DNA from: Moellerella wisconsensis ATCC 35017 | GTDB lineage: Bacteria > Pseudomonadota > Gammaproteobacteria > Enterobacterales > Enterobacteriaceae | Length of the DNA stretch: 64,000 nucleotides | Assembly: GCF_001294465.1 (NCBI RefSeq) | Contig: NZ_LGAA01000011.1 | Location: 62,001-126,000 of the forward strand | Direction of reading: 5' to 3' | In this document: positions 19,192 to 27,468 of the stretch, piece after piece | Layout of the letters: each line of letters starts with the position of its first letter | Position numbering within the stretch: position 1 is the stretch's first letter | The notes under the pieces: model-generated | What the model saw: only the letters and a program-made list of their open reading frames with translations | Told to the model about the DNA's origin: nothing | The model's database searches: none | Program-made: the position numbers and the translations under genes

Positions 19192-22191
19192 TTATGGCTT
19201 AGGTTTAAAGCGCAATAAACGATTAGCATTGCTAACCACAGTAATCGACGACAACGCCATAGCTGCACCCGCGACAACCGGATTTAGTAAAGTACCCGTG
19301 AACGGATATAAAATACCTGCCGCAATCGGAATGCCCAGAGCATTATAAACAAAGGCGCCAAACAGATTCTGTTTCATATTGCGCAGCGTGCCTTTGGCGA
19401 TGGACAATCCATCCGCCACCCCATGTAAGCTAGAGCGCATCAACGTTATTGAAGCCGTTTCAATGGCGATATCACTGCCGCCACCCATGGCGATACCAAC
19501 ATCAGCGCGTGCTAATGCGGGCGCATCATTAATACCATCACCGACCATCGCCACTTTGTGCCCCGCAGCTTGCAGTTGTTCAATCGCGGCAGATTTGCCT
19601 TCGGGCATGACACCGGCAATCACTTGGTCGATTCCCGCTTCTTTGGCAATTGCATTTGCCGTGATGGGATTATCTCCAGTCAGCATAATCAAACGATAGC
19701 CTTGGTTATGTAAACGTGTTAATGCATTAACGGTATCGGTTCTCAAGGGGTCGCGAATCGATAATAAACCGGCAACCTGTCCATCAATAGCCAATAGCAC
19801 CGGGGTGATCCCTTTGGCAGCTTGTTGTACCACGGTATCGGAAACCGCCTGAATATCGATTTTATGCTGTTCGAGCAGTTTTTGATTACCCAGCAACACC
19901 GTTTTGCCTTCGACTATGGCACTGACGCCTAATCCGGCTAAGGTACGAAATTGTTGCGGTGCCGGCAGGGTTAGATGCTCGGCTTTACTGACGATAGCGC
20001 GAGCCAGGGGATGATTAGAACCCATTTCTAATGCAGCGGCATAACGCAAGATATCGTGATGGCTATTCTGATCAGCATAGCTATTAAAACCATGGATTTC
20101 AGTCACCTGAGGCATGCCTTCGGTCAATGTTCCGGTTTTATCGAACACGACGGTATCAAGTTGGCTCGCTTGCTGTAGTGCATCAGCGTCACGCACCAAT
20201 ACCCCGTATTCGGCGGCACGCCCAACGCCAGAAATAATCGACATCGGGGTGGCTAAACCTAGGGCACAAGGGCAGGCGATAATCAGCACCGTGGTGGTGA
20301 TCACCAGTGCGTACATAATTTGTGGTGCAGGGCCGACAAAATACCAAATAGCCCCAGAAATTAAAGCAATAGCCACGACGACCGGTACGAATATTGCTGA
20401 GATCCGGTCGGCTAATTGCCCTATCTGCGGCTTACTGCTTTGTGCTTGACGCACTAAGCGAATAATCCGAGCCAATGTGGTTTGGCTGCCGACAGCAGCT
20501 GCGCGGAATAACACGCTGCCATCTTGAACCACCGTGCCTGCATGAACTTGAGCGCCCACGGTTTTTTGTTGCGGGATAGGTTCTCCCGTGAGCATGGCTT
20601 CATCAAGCCAGACTTCGCCTTCAATAATTTCACCATCCACCGGTACACGATCGCCCGTTGCTAAGCGTAAAATCATACCTTGGGTCACTTGAGATAACGG
20701 AATATCGTGTTCGCCTTGCTCATCGACGACTCTGGCAGTCGGCGGGGTTAAATCTAACAAACGCTCTAACGCTTTGGATGAGCGCTGACGTGCCCGTTGT
20801 TCCAAGGCATGCCCCAGATTGATTAAACCGATAATCATCGCACTGGCTTCATAATACAGATGCCGTGCTTGTGGCGGAAACATATCAGGCCAAAGATTGA
20901 CAGTTATTGAATATAGCCATGCTGCGCCTGTTCCTACCGCGACCAATGTATCCATAGTGGCACTGCCATTTTTCAAGCTCTGCCATGCATTGCGATAAAA
21001 ATGTCCGCCGGCGAAGACCATAACCGCCAAGGTCACCAGTCCAATAGTCAGCCAAATATTGTGATTCGCCGAGGTTAAGTGCATATTGTCGCCGATCATT
21101 CCCCAAACCATGACCGGAATACCCACGGCTAAGGCGACGGCAGACTGCCAGCGAAAACGACGCATATTGTGATCAGCAACTTGCTGCTGACGTTCACGGC
21201 GTTTAGTTTCATCTTGGATAATTTCAGCCCCATAACCGGCATTTTGTACCGCGCTGATTAAGGCTTCTGGCTGCATAGTGCCCGTAACTAACGCGCTACG
21301 TTCAGCCAGATTAACGCGTGCATTTTCAACGCCATCGACGCTCATCAGGGCTTTTTGTACTCGGTTAACACAGCTGGCGCAGGTCATGCCATCGAGCAGC
21401 AATTGCAGGCTGCCGTCATCGTCGATAACCGGGGCTTGCGTCGTTATATTGCGAGTTTCAGCGCGATCAGCTACAGCTGCTGGTGGCTCAATGACTGTAT
21501 TGGATTGGCGATTATCCTGATGTTGTAAAGTCATCGCCTCTGCTATCGGTGCAGCGCTTGCCGCCGGCGTGGTTTCGCTATCCACAACCTGAGCCTGATA
21601 ACCAAGCTGTTCAACGGCAGCTATCAGAGTCTCGGCGGTGGCTGAACCATAAACTTTGGCGCTGTGGGTATCGACGTCGGCAGAAATCACTCCCTCAACA
21701 GCTAACAGAGCTGTTTGGGTTTTTGCCGCACATTTCATGCAATGTAAACCAGAGAGCGCTAAGTCTATTGTTTTAGCGCATATTGCTTTAGCGCCCGGTA
21801 ATTCAGCCTGATAACCAAGCTGTTCAACGGCAGCTATCAGAGTCTCAGCGGTGGCTGAACCATAAACTTTGGCGCTGTGAGTATCGACGTCGGCAGAAAT
21901 TACCCCCTCAACAGCTAACAGAGCTGTTTGGGTTTTTGCCGCACATTTCATGCAATGTAAGCCAGATAAAACTAAAACAAGATCGGGTTGGGTGGCGAGT
22001 TGAGCATGATATCCGGCATCTTCGATGGTCTTAATCAGTGCCTCTGCCTCGGCATCCCCGTCAATCACCGCATAATTAAGGGTGACATTAACCTGGGAAA
22101 TATCGGGACGCGCTTTTAGCGCGTCTGTCACTGTATTGACACAATGCATGCAACTTAGCCCGTGCAGTGAGAGTATTATTTTATTAGCCAT
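19192..22191 (-). CDS. copA: CopA, copper(I)-exporting P1B-type ATPase with four metal-binding domains
   Basis: Pumps Cu(I) from the cytoplasm to the periplasm. The 999-residue protein is longer than E. coli CopA (834) because it has four N-terminal heavy-metal-associated domains instead of two: CxxC motifs at GLSCMHC, GLHCMKC, GLHCMKC and GMTCASC. The second and third are identical over more than 50 residues. The transport core is complete: [14 protein letters not shown], the ion-binding [19 protein letters not shown] with the phosphorylated Asp, SNHPLA and [14 protein letters not shown] CueR-type promoter lies about 230 bases upstream and cueR is divergent. The ybaST genes found near copA in E. 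coli are absent. Confidence 0.97.
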   Translation of the reverse strand: MANKIILSLHGLSCMHCVNTVTDALKARPDISQVNVTLNYAVIDGDAEAEALIKTIEDAGYHAQLATQPDLVLVLSGLHCMKCAAKTQTALLAVEGVISADVDTHSAKVYGSATAETLIAAVEQLGYQAELPGAKAICAKTIDLALSGLHCMKCAAKTQTALLAVEGVISADVDTHSAKVYGSATAETLIAAVEQLGYQAQVVDSETTPAASAAPIAEAMTLQHQDNRQSNTVIEPPAAVADRAETRNITTQAPVIDDDGSLQLLLDGMTCASCVNRVQKALMSVDGVENARVNLAERSALVTGTMQPEALISAVQNAGYGAEIIQDETKRRERQQQVADHNMRRFRWQSAVALAVGIPVMVWGMIGDNMHLTSANHNIWLTIGLVTLAVMVFAGGHFYRNAWQSLKNGSATMDTLVAVGTGAAWLYSITVNLWPDMFPPQARHLYYEASAMIIGLINLGHALEQRARQRSSKALERLLDLTPPTARVVDEQGEHDIPLSQVTQGMILRLATGDRVPVDGEIIEGEVWLDEAMLTGEPIPQQKTVGAQVHAGTVVQDGSVLFRAAAVGSQTTLARIIRLVRQAQSSKPQIGQLADRISAIFVPVVVAIALISGAIWYFVGPAPQIMYALVITTTVLIIACPCALGLATPMSIISGVGRAAEYGVLVRDADALQQASQLDTVVFDKTGTLTEGMPQVTEIHGFNSYADQNSHHDILRYAAALEMGSNHPLARAIVSKAEHLTLPAPQQFRTLAGLGVSAIVEGKTVLLGNQKLLEQHKIDIQAVSDTVVQQAAKGITPVLLAIDGQVAGLLSIRDPLRTDTVNALTRLHNQGYRLIMLTGDNPITANAIAKEAGIDQVIAGVMPEGKSAAIEQLQAAGHKVAMVGDGINDAPALARADVGIAMGGGSDIAIETASITLMRSSLHGVADGLSIAKGTLRNMKQNLFGAFVYNALGIPIAAGILYPFTGTLLNPVVAGAAMALSSITVVSNANRLLRFKPKP
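21593..21966 (-). repeat. Direct repeat within copA encoding duplicated metal-binding domains
   Basis: Two 161-bp copies, 21593-21753 and 21806-21966, are offset by 213 bp (71 codons). I count five mismatches, about 97% identity, and all five are silent: the two encoded domains are identical from SGLHCMKC to LGYQA. The intervening linker differs. This is a recent in-frame duplication, or a pair kept alike by gene conversion. Confidence 0.95.
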
Positions 22192-22417
22192 CAGGTTTCC
22201 TTAGTATTTATTACTGTGTGTCACCGTTATTATTAGTATGAATGCTCGCGGTTTATGTTCTCTTTTTATTTATGCTGACTTATCGTCAGCAGTACGCTAG
22301 GAGCTATTGCTGACCGAGGGCGCTAATTTTATCTTACCAGTGAAATTGCTAACGCGTTATTGTGTTGCAGAGCGCTATATGTATTAATAATAATCTAACG
22401 CATTATATTATTGTTTG

Positions 22418-22448
22418 AGGTTAAACCCTCCCACAAGGGGAAGGTCAA
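22418..22448 (-). promoter_or_regulatory. CueR-controlled copA promoter
   Basis: Reading on the minus strand: -35 TTGACC (22448-22443), a 19-base spacer containing the inverted repeat CCTTCCCC...GGGAGGG, and -10 TAACCT (22423-22418). This is nearly the same as the E. coli copA promoter, whose over-long 19-bp spacer is characteristic of MerR-family activation. It points at copA and leaves a leader of about 215 bases before the copA start. Confidence 0.9.
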
Positions 22449-22467
22449 GGGGGAGAAAGTCAGATTG

Positions 22468-22878
22468 ATGAATATTAGTCAAATAGGCGCTAAAATCGGT
22501 TTAACACCAAAAGCGATTCGATTTTATGAAGATAAAGGATTAATTACTCCGCCATTACGTGGAGATAATGGCTATCGCTATTATCAGGATAAACATATCG
22601 ATGAGCTAACGTTATTGCGTCAAGCCCGAGAGGTAGGTTTTACGGTCGAAGAGTGTCGTGAGCTAATGTCGTTATTTCATAATCCATTACGCCACAGTGC
22701 CGATGTAAAATCAGCGACCTTAAATAAGATCGCTGAGATTGAACAAACCATGCAAAAATTGGCACAAATACGCGATAAATTAACTCAATTGGCTGAATCA
22801 TGCCCGGGCGATGATAGTGCAGATTGTCCGATTATAGATCATTTAACCGGGGGATGTTGTCATCAGACACGGCGCTAA
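22468..22878 (+). CDS. cueR: CueR, Cu(I)-responsive MerR-family activator
   Basis: Senses Cu(I) with very high affinity and activates copA (and cueO where present) by distorting the long promoter spacer. The 136-residue protein has an N-terminal winged helix ([21 protein letters not shown]), a dimerisation helix and the metal-binding loop with Cys112 and Cys120 (CPGDDSADC); a CC pair near the C-terminus is also typical. The frame is open from 22411, but the upstream codons translate the CueR operator, so ATG 22468, which matches E. coli CueR, is the start. Its 3' end overlaps the convergent ybbJ by 47 bases. Confidence 0.95.
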   Translation: MNISQIGAKIGLTPKAIRFYEDKGLITPPLRGDNGYRYYQDKHIDELTLLRQAREVGFTVEECRELMSLFHNPLRHSADVKSATLNKIAEIEQTMQKLAQIRDKLTQLAESCPGDDSADCPIIDHLTGGCCHQTRR

Positions 22879-23311
22879 CTTTGAGAGTAATACCATCAAC
22901 GCTGATCACCACTACTTCGGTGCCGGCAGGTAAAGCCTGCTGTGCATAGACACGCCAACTGCCATCCGCGAGACGAATACGGCTATAGCCTTCATCGGTA
23001 TCGGTTAGTAGCCGAGCTTTAATGCCTATCAGCTGGTGGCTTTTCTGATTTACGTTATCCAACCGCTCTGCACTGCGTTGACTGAGCCATTTGCGCCATA
23101 TAACCACTGATGCCAGAGAAAATACCGCGAACAAAATTCCCTGCCATTGCCAATTTACTCCCGGGAAAAGCCAGGCTATCAGAGCCACGGCAATACCGGC
23201 AATCCCTGACCATAACAAATAACCGCCGGTACCTAATAATTCTGCGATAAGTAATAGCCCGCCAACACACAGCCAAAACCAGGCGGGCTGTGTGCTGATC
23301 AGTTCTATCAT
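22832..23311 (-). CDS. ybbJ: YbbJ, NfeD-family membrane partner of QmcA
   Basis: A 159-residue NfeD-like protein: three to four N-terminal membrane segments (residues about 8-70) followed by a small OB-fold domain ([11 protein letters not shown], then [22 protein letters not shown]). NfeD proteins pair with SPFH/stomatin proteins in membrane microdomains; in E. coli YbbJ pairs with QmcA. The start overlaps the qmcA stop by four bases (ATGA), showing translational coupling. Its C-terminal codons overlap cueR on the opposite strand. Confidence 0.9.
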   Translation of the reverse strand: MIELISTQPAWFWLCVGGLLLIAELLGTGGYLLWSGIAGIAVALIAWLFPGVNWQWQGILFAVFSLASVVIWRKWLSQRSAERLDNVNQKSHQLIGIKARLLTDTDEGYSRIRLADGSWRVYAQQALPAGTEVVVISVDGITLKVSAVSDDNIPRLNDL

Positions 23312-24258
23312 GATGACTGGCCTTTATCCACGGGAGCGGGATGATGTTGCTTACTGCTTTGAATCAGCTCGCTAATACCGCCGATTGCCCCCATTAAATT
23401 ACTCGCTTCCAGCGGCATCATAATCACCTTGCTATTATTGGCGCTGCCGATACTGATCAGTGCGTCGGTATATTTTTGCGCCACAAAGTAGTTAATTGCC
23501 TGCATATCACCTTTAGCTATCGCTTCAGATACCATTTGGGTTGCTCGGGCTTCCGCTTCTGCTTCACGTTCACGGGCTTCAGCTTGTAAAAAAGCTGATT
23601 GTCGTTGCCCTTCGGCTTTGAGGATCTGCGATTGTTTTTCACCTTCGGCAGTTAAAATGGCCGCTTGGCGGATCCCTTCGGCTTCCAGAATATCAGCACG
23701 TTTTGTACGCTCAGCCTTCATTTGCGCGTTCATCGCATTGATCAGCTCTTTCGGTGGTCGCACATCACGAATTTCGATACGGGTGATTTTCACGCCCCAT
23801 GGGTTGGTGGCTTCATCTACGATATGCAGCAGACGGGTATTAATCGAATCCCGTTGCGATAACATTTCGTCTAGCTCCATCGAGCCTAAAACGGTACGAA
23901 TATTGGTCATCGTCAAGTTGAGAACTGAAAGCTCAAGATTACTGACCTCATACGCGGCACGTACCGGGTCGACTACCTGAATAAAACACACCGCATCGAT
24001 AGTCACATTGGCGTTATCGCGCGAAATAATTTCTTGCGAAGGAATATCGAGAACCTGCTCCATCATATTGATGCGTCGCCCAATCCTATCCATAAATGGC
24101 ACCAGAATATGTAATCCAGGCTGCAAAGTACGGGTATATCGACCAAAACGCTCTACCGTCCACTGGAAACCTTGTGGCACGGTTTTGACGCAGGTAAAAA
24201 TAATCACCAAGGCGATAAAAATAATAATTGGGATGGCGCTTAGTGCGAACAGATCCAT
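23308..24258 (-). CDS. qmcA: QmcA, SPFH/stomatin-family membrane protein
   Basis: A 316-residue inner-membrane protein with one N-terminal membrane segment (about 6-25), an SPFH/PHB domain ([23 protein letters not shown] onward, split motif) and a long Ala/Glu-rich coiled coil (about 180-260, [17 protein letters not shown]). In E. coli QmcA copurifies with FtsH-HflKC and is implicated in membrane quality control. It is the first gene of the qmcA-ybbJ pair. E. coli places fetAB beside it, but here cnoX follows directly. Confidence 0.94.
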   Translation of the reverse strand: MDLFALSAIPIIIFIALVIIFTCVKTVPQGFQWTVERFGRYTRTLQPGLHILVPFMDRIGRRINMMEQVLDIPSQEIISRDNANVTIDAVCFIQVVDPVRAAYEVSNLELSVLNLTMTNIRTVLGSMELDEMLSQRDSINTRLLHIVDEATNPWGVKITRIEIRDVRPPKELINAMNAQMKAERTKRADILEAEGIRQAAILTAEGEKQSQILKAEGQRQSAFLQAEAREREAEAEARATQMVSEAIAKGDMQAINYFVAQKYTDALISIGSANNSKVIMMPLEASNLMGAIGGISELIQSSKQHHPAPVDKGQSS

Positions 24259-24293
24259 AACAATATTCCTTGTAAGTACCGCTGCGAATAAAA

Positions 24294-25151
24294 CTAGTAC
24301 AACAATGAATACATCTTACGGCGATATTGACTGGCTAATGCATCGCCGGTACCCATCGCAGACATAATATCCATCATGGTTTTTTTCATTGCTCCGTCGG
24401 CTACCGAGAGATCGGTTTTTAAGAAGCTGAATAATAAGGCTAAAGCTTCTTCGTTGCGGCTGACTTCATGCAATTTGAGGGCTAACTGAATAGCCAACGC
24501 GGTATTTTCAGGATCAGCAGCAAACGATTGTTGCAGTTGCTGAATCTCAGGGGTATCCGCCGCTTGGCGTTGTAAATCAATTTGCGATACTAAACCCTGA
24601 TAGCGACTGTCTTTATCTTGCAATGGCACGCTATCTAGCAAGGTTTGTGCTTCATCTAATTGATTGAGCGCAATTAATGCTTCAGCATATAAAAGGGTAA
24701 TATCACTGTTTTTCGGCGCTAGTTGATGGGCTTCTTTTAACAGCGGTAGAGCCTCTGCGGTTTTACCTTCAGCCATTAATTCCGCCGCTTGTGAGGCGCT
24801 AATTTCTTCAGGTTTCGGTAAGGCACGAGACAGCATATCACGTACGAATTCTTCCGGTTGCGGGCCTTGGAAACCGTCAACAGGTTGACCATTTTGCAAT
24901 AAATATACCGTAGGAATAGCGCGTAAACCAAACTGAGCCGCCACGGAGGGTTGTTCATCACAATTGACTTTAGCGAGAACAAACAAACCAGCATATTCGT
25001 TTGCCAGTTTATCCAGTGTGCCAGTTAGTTCATGGCAATGAGGGCTTTGTGCGGACCAAAAATAAAATACCACGGGGATATTCATTGACTGTTCAACGAG
25101 TTGGGATAAATTACTTTCGTTTACATCGAAAATCTGTGCGGTAGCAAGCAT
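24294..25151 (-). CDS. cnoX: CnoX (YbbN), chaperedoxin: thioredoxin-like domain plus TPR
   Basis: Protects proteins from bleach-type oxidation: a holdase that hands clients to GroEL/DnaK and forms mixed disulfides. The 285-residue protein has an N-terminal thioredoxin fold whose CxxC is replaced by SPHC (WSAQSPHC), so a disulfide-reducing pair is absent as in E. coli (SQHC). The cis-Pro loop LRAIPTVYL follows, and then TPR-like helices with [19 protein letters not shown] at the end. ATG 25151 is chosen over an in-frame TTG two codons earlier because AAGAGA lies at proper distance upstream. Confidence 0.93.
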   Translation of the reverse strand: MLATAQIFDVNESNLSQLVEQSMNIPVVFYFWSAQSPHCHELTGTLDKLANEYAGLFVLAKVNCDEQPSVAAQFGLRAIPTVYLLQNGQPVDGFQGPQPEEFVRDMLSRALPKPEEISASQAAELMAEGKTAEALPLLKEAHQLAPKNSDITLLYAEALIALNQLDEAQTLLDSVPLQDKDSRYQGLVSQIDLQRQAADTPEIQQLQQSFAADPENTALAIQLALKLHEVSRNEEALALLFSFLKTDLSVADGAMKKTMMDIMSAMGTGDALASQYRRKMYSLLY

Positions 25152-25211
25152 AAACAATCTCTTTAATTAATTAGGTTGATTAACTTAAATATGAGGGCTG
25201 ATGTTTAAAAT

Positions 25212-25997
25212 TCAACTCGGCTTCTCTTGTTTTGCCAGAACGCGGTCGATTAAACCATCGGGCAATAGCCTTTTCAGGATTTTTACGCCATGAGTAAGTA
25301 GCGTCACCGCATAGCGGATCCGTGGGCGTGGGCTTTCTAAGGCGTGAATAACCTTGGCGACCACATCGTCTGGTGTAAGCGTAAAACGTTTGGCAATGCC
25401 GGGATTTTTCACCGGTTTATTTTTTTCTGTTTGGGTGACATTCGCACTAAAACGAGTGCTTATAGGCCCTGGTTCAATCAAACTAACACGCACACCGCTG
25501 CTTTTTAGCTCTAGCCGTAAGGCATCAGACCATGCCTCGAGAGCATATTTACTGGCGGCATAAGCACCGCGACCGGGAGTAGAGATAATCCCCATCACCG
25601 AACTGGTTTGAATAATGCGTCCTTCGCCGTGGGGCACAATAGCCGGCAATAAACGCAGCGTTAATTGATGAACCCCAAAAAAATTGCTGGAAAATTGATG
25701 CTCCATCTCTTCACGACTGATGGTATTTAATGGACCATAGACGCCAAATCCGGCATTGTTAAATAAGCCATAGAGCCGGCCTTGTGTTAGGGCAATCACT
25801 TGATCGGCGGCATTATCGACGCTGTGTTTATCGTCTAAATCGAGCAATACGGTTTCGAATCCAAGTGAGGTTAAGTGTTGTAAATCAGCTTGTTTACGGC
25901 AACTGGCGATAACCCTAAATCCCCGTTGGCGTAATTTTTCTGCGGCGCACAGACCAATTCCACTCGATGCCCCGGTGATAAATACCGATTTTTGCAT
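25212..25997 (-). CDS. ybbO: YbbO, short-chain dehydrogenase/reductase
   Basis: An NADP(H)-dependent SDR enzyme; E. coli YbbO reduces medium- and long-chain aldehydes in vitro. The 261-residue protein begins with the dinucleotide-binding motif TGASSGIG, has NNAGFG, the catalytic Ser in QTSSVMG, YAASK (Tyr and Lys) and EPGPISTRF. The frame extends upstream to 26042, but AGG at good spacing precedes the codon giving MQKSVFITG, so 25997 is taken; a start at 26027 is possible. The next gene upstream is tesA, same strand, about 180 bases away. Confidence 0.9.
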   Translation of the reverse strand: MQKSVFITGASSGIGLCAAEKLRQRGFRVIASCRKQADLQHLTSLGFETVLLDLDDKHSVDNAADQVIALTQGRLYGLFNNAGFGVYGPLNTISREEMEHQFSSNFFGVHQLTLRLLPAIVPHGEGRIIQTSSVMGIISTPGRGAYAASKYALEAWSDALRLELKSSGVRVSLIEPGPISTRFSANVTQTEKNKPVKNPGIAKRFTLTPDDVVAKVIHALESPRPRIRYAVTLLTHGVKILKRLLPDGLIDRVLAKQEKPS

Positions 25998-26181
25998 AAC
26001 TTTACCTATAGATAGATGATGTAACATATTTATACGCAGCAATTCTCGCTTAGCCCTAGGTTGCTGATTATATTAATGACGAATCGGGACTAGATTGTGC
26101 ACCACGTGGCGTGCAAGGCGGTGCGCTCAAATAATCAGCGTCTTTGCCAAGATAGCATTATAAGGCTGCTAGAGAGCGGCT

Positions 26182-26814
26182 TTATTTTTTAACATAAGGT
26201 GACAATGCGCTGTCCATATAATCCGCAATAAAGGCTTGTGCTTCTTCAGTTGGATGAATACCATCGGCTTGTAGCCATTCGGGTTTTATCACCACCTGTT
26301 CCATATAAAAAGGCAATAAAGGAATCTCTGCCTCATGGGCCAGCGCCGGATAAATCTGTTCAAAGCTGCGAGTATATCGCTGCCCATAGTTAGGCGGAAT
26401 GCGGATTTGCATTAATAGCGGTTGTGCTCCCGATTGCTTGATTAGGGTGATAATCTGTTGCAGATCGCGGTTTAATTGCTGAACGGCTAGCCCTTGTAGG
26501 CCGTCATTAGCGCCTAATTCAATCAGCACCCAATCCGGTTTATGTTGTTCAAGTAAGGCGGGCAGACGTGCTAAGCCTTGGGCCGCAGTATTACCGCTGA
26601 TACTGGCATTGATTACGCTGATTTTTTGTGGCGATTGTTGCCATTTATCCGCCAATAACTTGGCCCACGCACTGTCAGCAGGCAGTCGGTAGCCCGCACT
26701 TAGGCTATCACCGAGGATCATCAATTTCGTCGCGGCTAGCACGTTGCCACTGGCGGTTAGCATTAATAAAAGGATCACTAAATGTCGGCAGAAAATATTC
26801 TTGAAGTTCATCAT
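26182..26814 (-). CDS. tesA: TesA, periplasmic acyl-CoA thioesterase I / lysophospholipase L1
   Basis: A multifunctional SGNH hydrolase (thioesterase, lysophospholipase, arylesterase). The 210-residue precursor has a signal peptide (1-27, ends GNVLA), then GDSLSAGY with catalytic Ser37, GANDG and DGIHPT with the Asp/His pair. Start ATG 26814 gives MMNFKNIF as in E. coli (208 residues); the frame runs further upstream to 26844. The 5' end overlaps the divergent ybbA coding sequence by 33 bases. Confidence 0.94.
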   Translation of the reverse strand: MMNFKNIFCRHLVILLLMLTASGNVLAATKLMILGDSLSAGYRLPADSAWAKLLADKWQQSPQKISVINASISGNTAAQGLARLPALLEQHKPDWVLIELGANDGLQGLAVQQLNRDLQQIITLIKQSGAQPLLMQIRIPPNYGQRYTRSFEQIYPALAHEAEIPLLPFYMEQVVIKPEWLQADGIHPTEEAQAFIADYMDSALSPYVKK

Positions 26815-27468
26815 CTCATTAAACGTGTTGGTCAAGGGGAACATGAACTGACTATATTGCAGGGTGTTGAACTTATTGTCGAGCCCGGGCAGACCCTGGC
26901 GTTAATTGGTGAATCGGGTTCGGGTAAATCGACCTTGCTCGGAATTATCGCCGGTTTAGATGATGGTAGCAGCGGTGAAGTCAAGCTACTCGGGCACTCC
27001 CTAACAAGAATGGATGAAGAACAGAGAGCGCGTTTACGGGCAGAAAGCATCGGTTTTGTGTTTCAATCTTTTTTATTGATCCCCACTTTGAACGCTCTTG
27101 AAAACGTGCAACTCCCAGCTTTATTGCGTGGCGAGTCTGAAGCGGCTAGTACTCAGCAAGCGGTCGAATTGTTAACTGAACTTGGCTTAGGTCAACGGTT
27201 AAAACATATGCCAGCGCAATTATCCGGTGGCGAACAGCAGCGCGTTGCCTTAGCTCGTGCTTTCAATGGGCGTCCGCGTTTACTGTTTGCCGATGAACCG
27301 ACCGGTAATCTGGACAGACAAACCGGGGATAAAATCGCCGATCTGTTATTTTCACTCAATCGCGATTACGGCACCACCCTGATTTTGGTCACCCATGACA
27401 GCCAATTAGCCGCACGCTGCCAGCGTAGGTTACGATTGGTAGATGGAAAATTGAGGGAGGAAGCATGA
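26782..27468 (+). CDS. ybbA: YbbA, ABC transporter ATP-binding protein
   Basis: A 228-residue ATPase of the LolD/MacB class that works with the permease YbbP. Walker A GESGSGKST, signature LSGGEQQR, Walker B LLFADEP and the H-loop VTHD are all present. E. coli YbbA starts MPAENIVEVHHL and this protein MSAENILEVHHL, so ATG 26782 is secure although it lies within the tesA 5' region on the other strand. The stop overlaps the ybbP start by four bases. The system is thought to act on envelope or lipid-type substrates together with TesA, but that is inference. Confidence 0.94.
   Translation: MSAENILEVHHLIKRVGQGEHELTILQGVELIVEPGQTLALIGESGSGKSTLLGIIAGLDDGSSGEVKLLGHSLTRMDEEQRARLRAESIGFVFQSFLLIPTLNALENVQLPALLRGESEAASTQQAVELLTELGLGQRLKHMPAQLSGGEQQRVALARAFNGRPRLLFADEPTGNLDRQTGDKIADLLFSLNRDYGTTLILVTHDSQLAARCQRRLRLVDGKLREEA

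Noticed and set aside
21960-22000. copA programmed frameshift giving a separate copper chaperone, as reported in E. coli
   Set aside because: I could not find a convincing slippery heptamer in the zero frame after the first metal-binding domain.
22411-22467. N-terminal extension of cueR
   Set aside because: These codons translate the CueR operator; the conserved MerR start is at 22468.
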